In this document: positions 16,676 to 24,790 of the stretch, piece after piece
Layout of the letters: the number at the start of each line of letters is the position of its first letter
Numbering within the stretch: the stretch's first letter is position 1
NCBI RefSeq assembly: GCF_900168065.1
Contig: NZ_FUZZ01000001.1
Span: 434,001 to 498,000 of the forward strand
Source of the DNA: Chitinophaga ginsengisegetis
Lineage (GTDB): Bacteria; Bacteroidota; Bacteroidia; Chitinophagales; Chitinophagaceae
Direction of reading: 5' to 3'
DNA length: 64,000 nucleotides
Made by a program: the position numbers and the translations under genes
Notes under the pieces: model-generated
The model's input: only the letters and a program-made list of their open reading frames with translations
What the model was told of the DNA's origin: nothing
Database searches by the model: none

Positions 16676-17695
16676 ATGAAAAAACCAGGGTTTAAAATAT
16701 CTCAGGCAACCATATGGGTCAGCTCCATTGTTCTAGGGCTGTTGTCTTCCGTGCCACAAATTGCCGAGCATCATTTTCATTTGGCGGAAGCAGCTGTTAA
16801 TGCCGGTATTACAGCCACCTTCGCTGTGCTGATGTGGTACTTCAATATTTTCATGTTGTCCCGGCAGGATGATAGCCCGCGAAAGCAGAGCATTTCGTAT
16901 TCAAAACTGATAAGCAGCCTGTTATTTGGCCTGGTAGTAATGCTGGGCCTTGCCTGCATCCAGCAGCTGATCCTGTCGCACATCAATTTTGGACCGGTTA
17001 TGCTGATGGTGGAAGTAAGAGGTATCCTGATTAACCTGGTATTTTATATGTTCCTGCACCTGCTGCAGCAGAATTATGAAAACCAGCATGTAACGATGGA
17101 ACTGGAACGTATCAAAAGTGATAATCTCAGCGCGCAGTATGAACTACTGAAACAGCAGGTGAATCCGCACTTCCTGTTCAACAGCCTGAATACCCTGAAG
17201 GCGATGGTGGAAAGCGGCGAGGAGGAAGCAGTCGACTTCATCATCAAACTATCCAATTTCTATAGGTTTACGCTCGAGAGCCGCAAACTGGACCTGATTC
17301 ATGTCAGTGAAGAAATGGACATTCTCAATGCTTATCTTTTTCTTCAGAAAGCAAGGTTTGAAGATGGTTTCACTTTTGAGAATACGCTTAGTCCCAACAC
17401 GCTGAAAACGCTTATTCCTCCTTTTACGCTGCAGCTGCTCGTTGAAAATTGCATCAAACATAATATCGTTTCCCTGGAAAAGCCTTTACATATCAGGTTA
17501 TATGAAGAAGATGACCGGATAGTGGTGGAGAACCAGGTGCAGCAGAAAACGGGAGAACAAAATTCGCTAGGTGTGGGTCTTAAAAATATTGACCAGAGAT
17601 ACCAGCATCTGCTGAACCGGCATATTGATATTATTGGCAACGAAAAAGTTTTTCAAATCAAACTTCCGCTTATTCATGAACATCATCATCGTTGA
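16676..17695 (+). CDS. LytS-like membrane sensor histidine kinase
   Basis: The 339-residue protein has about four transmembrane helices (near 10-30, 42-60, 78-100 and 110-130), a short coiled-coil link, and a His_kinase domain (PF06580 type) with QVNPHFLFNSLNTLKAM, phosphoacceptor His165. The ATPase part has LLVENCIKHNIV (N-box) and GVGLKNIDQRYQHL (G-box). This is the Bacteroidota LytS/YpdA-like architecture that pairs with LytTR regulators. The partner gene overlaps the 3' end of this one by 20 bp, so they are translationally coupled. There is no extracellular sensor domain, so the signal is likely sensed within the membrane or at its face. Confidence 0.94.
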   Translation: MKKPGFKISQATIWVSSIVLGLLSSVPQIAEHHFHLAEAAVNAGITATFAVLMWYFNIFMLSRQDDSPRKQSISYSKLISSLLFGLVVMLGLACIQQLILSHINFGPVMLMVEVRGILINLVFYMFLHLLQQNYENQHVTMELERIKSDNLSAQYELLKQQVNPHFLFNSLNTLKAMVESGEEEAVDFIIKLSNFYRFTLESRKLDLIHVSEEMDILNAYLFLQKARFEDGFTFENTLSPNTLKTLIPPFTLQLLVENCIKHNIVSLEKPLHIRLYEEDDRIVVENQVQQKTGEQNSLGVGLKNIDQRYQHLLNRHIDIIGNEKVFQIKLPLIHEHHHR

Positions 17696-18437
17696 AGACG
17701 AACTTAAAACAGCCAAGTCACTCGCAAATATGATACTGGGATTAAAACCCAACGCTAAAATTACGGGGCAGTATCAAAGCGTGGCAAGTTCCGTCAGCGC
17801 GCTGTCTGAAGGCACCATGCCCGATTTGATCTTTATGGATATCCAGCTTGCCGACGGACTTTGCTTTGAAATATTTAAATCGGTAAAGATCACCTGCCCG
17901 GTGATCTTTTGCACGGCTTATGATGAATATACCCTCGATGCTTTTAAAAATAATGGGGTGGATTATGTGCTGAAGCCTTTTTCCAAACAGGATATACAGG
18001 AGGCATTAAGAAAGGTGGATGAACTGAAAAATTTCTTTCAGCAAAAAACAATTCCTGATCTTGGCGACCTGCTTTCAAAATTAACTCCTTCCAGCGGCAA
18101 AACCAGTTTCCTCATCTTTCAAAACCAGAAGTACAGGACTATAAATGTGGAAGACATTGCCTTCTTCTATATACGCCATGATGCCACCTGGATAATGTGT
18201 TTTGACAAGCAGCAGTATGTGATCAGCCAGTCGCTTGACCAGATAACCCAGTCGGTGTCTTCCCTGCAGTTTTTCCGGCTTAACCGCCAGTACCTCATTA
18301 ATTTCAAAGCCATCAAAGAAGTGGAACCTTATTTTCTCCGTAAACTATACGTCAGGCTGGTGATTGAAACACCGGACAAACTGCTTGTAAATAAAGAAAA
18401 ATCCCATAGCTTTCTTAGCTGGATGGAAGAGCGTTAG
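17676..18437 (+). CDS. LytTR-family response regulator
   Basis: The start is at the ATG at 17676 (MNIIIVEDELKTAKSLANMI), since the receiver domain begins right there; the in-frame ATG at 17625 would add 17 residues that belong to no domain. The product has 253 residues. The receiver (1-120) has acidic residues Glu7 and Asp8, phosphoacceptor Asp55 (FMDIQLADG), and Lys in LKPFSK. The LytTR DNA-binding domain (about 145-250) includes FRLNRQYLINFKAI. It overlaps its kinase by 20 bp. LytTR regulators bind paired direct repeats, often upstream of distant targets; no target is obvious here. Confidence 0.94.
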   Translation: MNIIIVEDELKTAKSLANMILGLKPNAKITGQYQSVASSVSALSEGTMPDLIFMDIQLADGLCFEIFKSVKITCPVIFCTAYDEYTLDAFKNNGVDYVLKPFSKQDIQEALRKVDELKNFFQQKTIPDLGDLLSKLTPSSGKTSFLIFQNQKYRTINVEDIAFFYIRHDATWIMCFDKQQYVISQSLDQITQSVSSLQFFRLNRQYLINFKAIKEVEPYFLRKLYVRLVIETPDKLLVNKEKSHSFLSWMEER

Positions 18438-18493
18438 CGTTATTTTCTCCCGGTTGAAAGCTGAAAATGTCTACCTCGCGGCTTTTTAGCTTA

Positions 18494-18521
18494 TTGCTGC
18501 CGTAGCCGGCCGGTACTTTTG
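18494..18521 (+). promoter_or_regulatory. Bacteroidota housekeeping promoter for the DUF1223 gene
   Basis: TTG (18494-18496), 17 bases, then TACTTTTG (18514-18521) fits the Bacteroidota sigma-A consensus TTTG/TTG-N17-20-TAnnTTTG. The start codon follows 20 bp downstream at 18542. The spacing and both boxes agree. Confidence 0.7.
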
Positions 18522-18541
18522 AATAAATAAAAATTCAAAAG

Positions 18542-19285
18542 ATGAAATTAATCATGATCCCCGCAATTGCACTCACATTATTTTCAGCGGTATTTGCAAA
18601 CCAGCGTACCGCTTCAGAGCAACCCGTTCATACCGGTAACGGCTTTGCCGTGCTGGAATTGTTTACCTCGGAGGGATGCTCCAGTTGCCCACCCGCCGAT
18701 GCACTGCTGGCCCGTATCCAACAGGAAGCCGGGAATAAACCCATTTATATCCTGGCGTATCATGTGGACTACTGGAACCGGCTTGGCTGGAAAGACATCT
18801 TCAGCGATCCCCGGTATTCAAAGCGCCAGTATCAATACAGTCAGCAGTTAAACAGCCAGGTATATACCCCCCAGCTGGTGATCAATGGTACATCATCCTG
18901 CGTAGGATCAGACGAAGCTGCTGTAACTAATGCAATGGCAAATGCACTGGCCAGTCCCGCTGAAGAAACCCTGAACATCAAGGCGCAGCTGCAATCCGGC
19001 AAAGCTGCGCTTACCTATAACGTTACGGGCGATGCCGGCAACAGTCGCCTGCTGGTAGCCGTAGTGCAAAAACATGCAGTCAGTAAAGTGACGAGGGGAG
19101 AAAACGAAGGACGCATGCTTTCACATGTTCAGATTGTGCGCGATCTTCGCACGTTTGACCCGGGAGCCGGCAGCGCGCAGATCAGCTTGCCCGGTGACTT
19201 TAATACACAGGAGTGGGAACTGATTGGTATGATCCAGGATTCCGGCACAGGCGTTATCAAAGCGGCCACGCGGGTTCCCTTGTAA
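18542..19285 (+). CDS. DUF1223 family exported thioredoxin-like protein
   Basis: The 247-residue protein has a signal peptide (residues 1 to about 20, LTLFSAVFA then N). It then shows the DUF1223 core VLELFTSEGCSSCPPADALL with a CxxC pair (Cys46 and Cys49), ILAYHVDYWNRLGWKD, and YTPQLVINGTSSCVGSD with a third cysteine. The fold is thioredoxin-like, and CxxC after a beta strand suggests a periplasmic redox activity or a copper- or thiol-related role; function is not established for the family. It has its own promoter and ends at a bidirectional terminator. Confidence 0.9.
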   Translation: MKLIMIPAIALTLFSAVFANQRTASEQPVHTGNGFAVLELFTSEGCSSCPPADALLARIQQEAGNKPIYILAYHVDYWNRLGWKDIFSDPRYSKRQYQYSQQLNSQVYTPQLVINGTSSCVGSDEAAVTNAMANALASPAEETLNIKAQLQSGKAALTYNVTGDAGNSRLLVAVVQKHAVSKVTRGENEGRMLSHVQIVRDLRTFDPGAGSAQISLPGDFNTQEWELIGMIQDSGTGVIKAATRVPL

Positions 19286-19292
19286 TACGGCA

Positions 19293-19347
19293 CTACCTAA
19301 AAAAGCAATGCCCGGAAATATATTCCGGGCATTGCTTTTTTAGGTAG
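19293..19347. terminator. Bidirectional terminator: 25-bp perfect palindrome
   Basis: ctacctaaaaaagcaatgcc and the next five bases are repeated in perfect complement after a 5-base loop, giving two 25-bp arms (19293-19317, 19323-19347). Each arm holds a GC-rich stem (gcaatgcccggaa) flanked by six A/T, so a hairpin plus T-run forms on both strands. It sits between the convergent DUF1223 (+) and DoxX-like (-) genes. Confidence 0.95.
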
Positions 19348-19360
19348 TAGCTTATCACTT

Positions 19361-19765
19361 TTACAACTCATGACGCTGTGCAAACGCTGCATTTAAGCCC
19401 GGATACAGCTTCCGGAACATCGCGTACGTTACGCTTACCATAATAAACGCCACAACAGCGTCGATGGTGGCCGGTAAGCCGAGTACACTCAGTTTCGATG
19501 CAAAGGCAAAAATGATATCGAAGAAAATACCGGCGAACACCCACTCTTTTAACCGGAGCAGCTTACCAGGCGTTAAAAGAACCGCCACACCGGAGAGCTT
19601 GAAAATACCAAGCAGGTAAATAAAATGCGAAGGATACCCCAATTGCTGGGTTATTCCCCACACAACCGGATTCCCGGTGATTTCAAAAAAACCGCTTGCG
19701 CCAAACCACAGGGAAGTGAGTACGGTTCCTATCCAATAAATTGTTGTTACTGTTTTCTGTGTCAT
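19361..19765 (-). CDS. DoxX-like family membrane protein
   Basis: The 134-residue protein has four hydrophobic helices (about 8-28, 42-62, 70-90 and 97-117) typical of the DoxX-like family, with IYWIGTVLTSLWFGASGFFE in the first and LLGIFKLSGVAVLL in the second. Small Bacteroidota DoxX-like proteins are of unknown function, often linked to oxidative stress or to respiratory quinol chemistry by homology. It appears monocistronic and shares the palindromic terminator with the DUF1223 gene. Confidence 0.85.
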   Translation of the reverse strand: MTQKTVTTIYWIGTVLTSLWFGASGFFEITGNPVVWGITQQLGYPSHFIYLLGIFKLSGVAVLLTPGKLLRLKEWVFAGIFFDIIFAFASKLSVLGLPATIDAVVAFIMVSVTYAMFRKLYPGLNAAFAQRHEL

Positions 19766-19885
19766 AATCTTTTGGGTTTATGTTATTGATGACACAAAAT
19801 TGTTGCAGGCAGCGGGAATAGTCCAGGTATTTTGGCGTGAAGCGGACAAATGGAGAGGCTGGTTAGACAATACACGGTGCGGGCG

Positions 19886-20611
19886 TTACTTCACTTTCCT
19901 GTAAGTGTTTCCTCTCCAGAATAAGCCATTGCTTTCAATGCCTATTACCTCTCCCCCTATATCCATTGCTTCATAAAAACACTGATTAAAGTTTTTAATG
20001 GTAATTGTAAAGAGATTGAAACGGCTGTTCCGGGGCCTGTAGTCTTCGAATACATTAAAATAAATCCGGTGATACGACTTCGTACCGTAATCACTACCCG
20101 GCGCAATATTACGTATCACCAAACCAAAAGTTACATCTCCCCATGATTTTTTGGATATGGCAAATTCCGGTTTACCGGCTTCAATAAATTGCCCGGTTAA
20201 TGGAGAGGTAATGATGGAGAATTTAAAGTTACTATAGTTCAGCGCATCTTCTTCAGGCAATATAATTTTAAAATAAACGGAATCCCCCGATGACATCTCA
20301 GATTCCTCTATTGCGTAATCCATCTTATTAAAATCATTGCTATTCTTTAATATAACAAATCCCGCCCGCTGCTCCCAAAAGCCCTTAGCCAGGGTATCAC
20401 AAAGCGGAACGATCACATCGGGTTTCTGCACCTGATTTCTGATACAGAGAAATGTTTTGTTATCATTTAAGAATAGCAACTCTTTTCCATTTACCTTCTG
20501 ATAGCGGCCGGATATGAGTGTAGGATTCTTTACACGCTGTCCGGTAGAGGATAAGCAAAGAAGGAATAAAAACGTGCTTAGAAATATTTTGTTAATATAT
20601 GGGTGATCCAT
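19886..20611 (-). CDS. Secreted protein of unknown function
   Basis: The 241-residue protein starts with a likely signal peptide (IFLSTFLFLLCLSSTG, residues 9-24). The mature part is mixed alpha/beta with many Asn and Lys residues and no motif I recognise. Three cysteines are spread along the chain (CIRN, PLCDTL, NQCFYE). It is 58 bp downstream of the 165-residue secreted protein and probably in the same transcript. The pair follows the remains of an RHS-type gene, so an accessory or immunity role is possible but not shown. Confidence 0.7.
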   Translation of the reverse strand: MDHPYINKIFLSTFLFLLCLSSTGQRVKNPTLISGRYQKVNGKELLFLNDNKTFLCIRNQVQKPDVIVPLCDTLAKGFWEQRAGFVILKNSNDFNKMDYAIEESEMSSGDSVYFKIILPEEDALNYSNFKFSIITSPLTGQFIEAGKPEFAISKKSWGDVTFGLVIRNIAPGSDYGTKSYHRIYFNVFEDYRPRNSRFNLFTITIKNFNQCFYEAMDIGGEVIGIESNGLFWRGNTYRKVK

Positions 20612-20669
20612 TGTATAAACTCTATCCCGTTATACTTCTAATAATGCGTCTGCTCCAACAATAGTTTTG

Positions 20670-21167
20670 CTAATGGTCAAATTTACAATTCGTAGCCGGA
20701 CTTAGAACCGTCATTTTGTAAAGTGTATTCTTAATGTCAAAATACTTGTCATAACGACCTTTATAATCAAACGCTGAATCTTTACTTATTTCAATAAACT
20801 CTGATTTCCTTCCTTTATTGGGGAAAATGGAATTTATCCTATAGTAGCTGGTGTATTCAATAGGTATTGAATCTTGTGTTATTTGAATTAAGTTAAGAGT
20901 ATATGTGTTGCCAACTTCTATATTACAACTATAAAAAATGCCATTATCAAAGATTTCTTTCTTGTCAAAGTTGAAAGGAAGCTTCTGGTTTATAGTAATA
21001 CTATCATTCCCTTTTCTAAAAACCATAGCTTTATTTATAAAACTTTTATTGCACGTTTGTGTATACGAAAAGCGAATATATTCATACTCCACAAGTTTGA
21101 CCTGCACTTGCGCACTACAAGTTAAGTAGTTGACGAATAGTATAACACATGAAATAATTGTTCTCAT
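20670..21167 (-). CDS. Small secreted protein of unknown function, overlapping the RHS-like remnant
   Basis: The 165-residue protein has a signal peptide (residues 1-19, IISCVILFVNYLTCSAQ) and a mature chain rich in Tyr, Ser and Lys with no named domain. Its ATG (21165-21167) overlaps the TGA stop of the RHS-like remnant frame (21164-21166) as ATGA. Such overlaps imply translation coupling to the large upstream gene before it was damaged. It could be an accessory or immunity protein of that system, but the presence of a signal peptide and lack of a recognisable fold leave this open. GC content is visibly lower than in neighbouring genes. Confidence 0.7.
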   Translation of the reverse strand: MRTIISCVILFVNYLTCSAQVQVKLVEYEYIRFSYTQTCNKSFINKAMVFRKGNDSITINQKLPFNFDKKEIFDNGIFYSCNIEVGNTYTLNLIQITQDSIPIEYTSYYRINSIFPNKGRKSEFIEISKDSAFDYKGRYDKYFDIKNTLYKMTVLSPATNCKFDH

Positions 21168-21533
21168 TTTACTTTTTTTACGGATTTTAATTCTCCCGTT
21201 GGAGTTACGGTTGTTTCTGTCGCATTTATTTTAACACCTCCTAATTCAATTACCTTTGGAACCGATACTGATGTGGCTCCCTGTTGAAATTCATATTGGG
21301 CTTTGCCCCCATCATACGAATAGGTTACCCTGCTTTATTTCATAGATAGGTATGTTTATCTGGGGAATCCCCGTATAGTTACCTACGGGGATCTCGCCAT
21401 ATTTACCTAAAGAAGCTGCTGTTGGGCTTGAAGGTATTATGTTCTGTACTTTTTCCTTTTGTACCTGTGCATGAACAGATATCACCAGCAACAAACAAAG
21501 AGAAGAAAAAAGGGATTTCTTAGAAAAGATCAT
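21164..21533 (-). pseudogene. Remnant of a large RHS-type surface protein (N- and C-terminal ends joined out of frame)
   Basis: The first frame (21533 to 21312, 73 codons) has a signal peptide (SLCLLLVISVHAQ) and then PSSPTAASLGKYGEIPVGNY and TGIPQINIPIYEIKQGN, the N-terminal signature of Bacteroidota RHS/SpvB-like proteins, usually over 1,000 residues. It stops after GNLFV. The next frame over stays open from about 21328 to a TGA at 21164-21166 and reads VTYSYDGGKAQYEFQQGATS, ending KSVKKVK, which looks like a genuine C-terminal tail. The two ends have therefore been brought together by a deletion that also shifted the frame near 21320. The start of the next gene overlaps this tail's stop codon. 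The large middle part, including any toxin, is gone. Confidence 0.75.
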
Positions 21534-21574
21534 AAAAGGGATTTTTTATCTAAGGCAATAGGATGTTTCTCCGG

Positions 21575-22591
21575 TTAACGCTTTTTAACGGATGATTTCA
21601 GTTGCTGTATTTCCTGTTCGTGCCGCTTTAACTGCGCATCCTGTTTAAGAATATACAATGTCAGCTCTTCCACCTTCTGCAATAACTTTTTATTCATCTC
21701 TCCCAAATCCAGTCCCTCCGCTTTCACCTCTTTTTCCGAAGGCATATCCGGCAGGTGTTTATGCTCCTTAATAAAGGCATTTACTTCAGACAAAGCAGGT
21801 AAATCATAACCAGGTGCAAACACAAAGTCGGGCCAGGCGGTATTTGCCTTTACCTTTATCCTGGTAAAAATAGCGTCGCCATTCACCGCTAATTTGTATC
21901 CCTTCGTATCGGTGGTACCAATGCCTACATTTCCATTGGTGGCATTCTGAGCGCCGGCCAGGATAATGTCTCCGTTCGATTTGAACAACAACGGCGCATA
22001 AAACCCCGAACCTTGTCTCACTGCATAAAACTCCAGTGTAGGCCCGCTGACATCTGCACTAAAATAACCGTCCTTCCTTAAAGACGCTTCCCAGAGCACG
22101 GGTTTACCGGTTGCAATACCCGTTGTCGTTTTAACACTGAATTTTAAATCCATGTAAGCGTTGGCGTCCCCATCGCTCAAAAAGTTTACGCCTCCCCTTG
22201 TGGCGCCCATATCTATCGCCAGCTTGTCTGCAGTGGGCGCCATACCTATCCCAATGTTACCATTAGCAGTAAGCGACCCTTTCAGATTCAGGTTGCCATT
22301 GCCATCCAGGAACATTAACTGGTCTGTATCGGCTGAATAGTCTATTGCGCCGTTGTCGTGAGCCAACCAGCGGAACCGGAAATTACTGGCCTTTAAACCG
22401 GTCAGGCCAAAGTTGATGGAGGCACTGCTCTGGTAAATAAAACCAGACCTGAAGTTGGCACTATAGAACCCTGTAGTGATCGTATTGGCATAAGTGTTGG
22501 GGAAATTCAATGTACTGAATGTATCTGTTTGGGCTTTTACCGGAAACCATACACATAACAAAACTGAAAAACTGAAGATAACTTTGATCAT
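21575..22591 (-). CDS. Secreted fibre-like protein with C-terminal coiled-coil motif
   Basis: The 338-residue protein has a signal peptide (FSFSVLLCVWFPVKAQ) and repeated short turns NGNIGIGMAP and NGNVGIGTTDTKGYKLAVNG, the GIGT-type repeats common in Bacteroidota exported fibre proteins. The C-terminus reads WPDFVFAPGYDLPALSEVNA, FIKEHKHLPDMPSEKEV, then LGEMNKKLLQKVEELTLYIL followed by a coiled coil. This C-terminal block is a frequent family signature, related in layout to tail-fibre intramolecular chaperone regions. It lies 41 bp upstream of the RHS-like remnant, a usual neighbour, and may have been in the same operon. Function is unknown, probably surface display. Confidence 0.75.
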   Translation of the reverse strand: MIKVIFSFSVLLCVWFPVKAQTDTFSTLNFPNTYANTITTGFYSANFRSGFIYQSSASINFGLTGLKASNFRFRWLAHDNGAIDYSADTDQLMFLDGNGNLNLKGSLTANGNIGIGMAPTADKLAIDMGATRGGVNFLSDGDANAYMDLKFSVKTTTGIATGKPVLWEASLRKDGYFSADVSGPTLEFYAVRQGSGFYAPLLFKSNGDIILAGAQNATNGNVGIGTTDTKGYKLAVNGDAIFTRIKVKANTAWPDFVFAPGYDLPALSEVNAFIKEHKHLPDMPSEKEVKAEGLDLGEMNKKLLQKVEELTLYILKQDAQLKRHEQEIQQLKSSVKKR

Positions 22592-22866
22592 AGGGATTAA
22601 ATTATATTATAAAAAAACGTTACAATGGCGGGTATTACATCGCACAGCAACTTCTCGAACAAAACAGTATATGCTAAAAAAAGAAAGTTAGGGATAACTC
22701 TTATGGGCAACACATTACTTTTCCAGGTATAGCTATGAAGGCAAAGGAATGATTTCTTATAACTGTTAAAATAACTTTCTGGCATTAACTACGGCGCAAA
22801 ATAATATATTTTTCCGAAGGTTCAAATTCCCATTTTGAAATTTCTTTTGTCGGCAAGTTCCTCCCC

Positions 22867-24042
22867 TCATTTCACCCACGCCGCAATCGTAACCCCGCCA
22901 AGATACCCCATTATAAGCACCACTAACCACCCTGCCAGCTGCATCCATACAGGATGCCGGTAATGCTGCAGCAGCCGTGTGCTGCCAGCCGCCACCAGCA
23001 CCACTGCCAGGGCTACCGGCAATATGAGCCCATTGAGCGCCCCTGCCATCAGCAACAGTTGTACGGGGTTGCCGGCTATTACAAAAACAACGGTGGAGAA
23101 AAGTATAAAAACACTGATAAACCAACGCTCGTTGGCGGCAATAAAAGGATGAAATGTTTTCAGGAAAGAAACGGAAGTATAAGCAGCTCCTACTACAGAA
23201 GTAATGGCAGCGCTCCACATCACAATACCAAAGAAACGGTAACCAATTTCCCCTGCTGCTATCCGGAATACAGATGCAGGCGGATTACCGCTGTCGAGTA
23301 CCGCGCCCTGTGTAATAATGCCCAACGCTGCCAGGAACAACAGCACACGCATGATAGCGGTAATAACAATACCGCTTACGGCACTGCGGTTAACAAAGCG
23401 GATCTGCGTTGTTCCGCTGATACCGGCGTCCAGCAGACGGTGCGCGCCGGCAAAACTGATGTAACCGCCAACGGTTCCGCCAACAAGCGTTACAATAGCC
23501 TTTGTATCAATCACCGCGGGCCATACGCTTTGTTGTACTGCCTGCAATACCGGTGGATGTGAACTCACGGCAACGTACAAAGTAAGCAGCACCATCAGGA
23601 TGCCCAGCCATCGTGTAAACTGATCCAGTACATGACCCGCCTCTTTCATCCAGAAAATAAACAGCGCAATCCCACAACTCAGCAAGGCGCCGTAAACCGT
23701 GTCCATGCCGGTGAGTACCTGTAACCCCAGTCCGCAGCCGCCGATGTTGGCGATGTTAAAGGCCAGTCCGCCTGTTACCACCAAAGCGGCCAGCATATAA
23801 CCCAGGCCCGGCAACAACGCATTGGCAAGATCCTGTGCGCGGTACCCGGAAACGGTAAGTACACGCCAGATATTCAGCTGTGCGCCAATATCCAGCAGCA
23901 CTGATATCAATATTACAAAACCAAAAGACGCCGCCAGTTGCTGCGTGAATACGGTTGTTTGTGTAAGGAAACCCGGACCAATGGCGGAAGTAGCCATGAG
24001 GAACGCTGCACCCAGCAGCACGGAAGATTTTTGTTTGCTCAA
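22867..24042 (-). CDS. NRAMP-fold transporter of the 5-oxoprolinase operon
   Basis: The 391-residue protein has about eleven transmembrane helices in NRAMP order (LLGAAFLMATSAIGPGFLTQ as helix 1). In metal-transporting NRAMPs helix 1 has DPGN and helix 6 has a Met-Pro-His motif. Here helix 1 reads GPGF (residues 22-25), and helix 6 reads GGYISFAGAHRLLDAG with no Met-Pro-His, so the metal ligands are missing. The gene overlaps pxpA by 4 bp (ATGA) and is the last gene of the operon, so it is almost certainly co-expressed with 5-oxoprolinase. The inference is that the substrate is 5-oxoproline or a related organic anion. The NRAMP fold is clear; the substrate is not. Confidence 0.88.
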   Translation of the reverse strand: MSKQKSSVLLGAAFLMATSAIGPGFLTQTTVFTQQLAASFGFVILISVLLDIGAQLNIWRVLTVSGYRAQDLANALLPGLGYMLAALVVTGGLAFNIANIGGCGLGLQVLTGMDTVYGALLSCGIALFIFWMKEAGHVLDQFTRWLGILMVLLTLYVAVSSHPPVLQAVQQSVWPAVIDTKAIVTLVGGTVGGYISFAGAHRLLDAGISGTTQIRFVNRSAVSGIVITAIMRVLLFLAALGIITQGAVLDSGNPPASVFRIAAGEIGYRFFGIVMWSAAITSVVGAAYTSVSFLKTFHPFIAANERWFISVFILFSTVVFVIAGNPVQLLLMAGALNGLILPVALAVVLVAAGSTRLLQHYRHPVWMQLAGWLVVLIMGYLGGVTIAAWVK

Positions 24043-24779
24043 GGCCGTTGTATGGTTAGTTGGTGATGATGTAATGCGTTATTAATAGCGCGCGCATATG
24101 TTACGGCGTGCGCGCCGTCGCCGTGAAGACAAATCGTTTCCGCCGTTATCGGAATCGTATGCCCGTTAACGGTAGTTACCTTTTGTTCAGTAACCATTTG
24201 CAGCACCTGTGCAATCGCCTGCTCCTCTTTTTCAATGAGCGCGTTGGGTTGTGTGCGGGGAGTAAGTGTTCCATCATCCCGGTAGGTTCTGTCGGCAAAT
24301 ACTTCGCTGGCTGTTTTTAATCCTGCTTCCCTGGCAGCCGTGATAAGCCAGCTGTTACTGAGTCCGAAAAAGCAAAGCCGGGAATCCACATCTTTTACGG
24401 CTTTAACAATCACGCGGGCCATAGCCGGCGATTTAGCGGCCATGTTGTATAATGCGCCATGAGGCTTTACATGCCTCATCGTAGTATGCAGCGATTTGCA
24501 AACCAGTTGCATGGCGTATAGTTGTGTGGTGATCAATTCATACAATGCATGATCTGAAAGCTGCTGCTCCGTTCTGCCAAAATTCTCTTTATCTGCAAAG
24601 CCGGGATGAGCGCCGATAGCTACCTTATTTTCGAGTGCCAGCGTGGCCGTACGCAACATCGTATCATGATCGCCGGCATGATAGCCACAGGCAATATTGG
24701 CGCTGCTGATAAAAGGCATAATGGCGGCATCGTTGTCCAGCCCCTCTCCCATGTCGCAGTTAAGATCTATATAATGCAT
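24039..24779 (-). CDS. pxpA: 5-oxoprolinase subunit PxpA (LamB/YcsF family)
   Basis: The start is placed at the ATG at 24777-24779 (MHYIDLNCDMGEGLDNDAAI) because LNCDMGEG is the family's first motif; an in-frame ATG 36 bp upstream adds a nonsense tail. The 246-residue product also has NIACGYHAGDH, HPGFADKENFGR and VKPHGALYN. PxpA cleaves the 5-oxoproline ring in an ATP-driven reaction with PxpB and PxpC, returning glutamate. The start lies 11 bp after the pxpC stop, and the stop overlaps the transporter start by 4 bp. 5-Oxoproline arises spontaneously from glutamine and as a by-product of peptide metabolism. Confidence 0.94.
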   Translation of the reverse strand: MHYIDLNCDMGEGLDNDAAIMPFISSANIACGYHAGDHDTMLRTATLALENKVAIGAHPGFADKENFGRTEQQLSDHALYELITTQLYAMQLVCKSLHTTMRHVKPHGALYNMAAKSPAMARVIVKAVKDVDSRLCFFGLSNSWLITAAREAGLKTASEVFADRTYRDDGTLTPRTQPNALIEKEEQAIAQVLQMVTEQKVTTVNGHTIPITAETICLHGDGAHAVTYARAINNALHHHQLTIQRP

Positions 24780-24790
24780 AATGATGATGA

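Noticed and set aside
17625..17675. Upstream in-frame ATG for the LytTR regulator
   Set aside because: It adds residues before the receiver's first strand; the ATG at 17676 fits the domain start.
21500..21560. Two aaaagggattt copies near the RHS remnant start as a terminator
   Set aside because: They are in direct and not inverted orientation, and one lies inside the signal peptide coding region.
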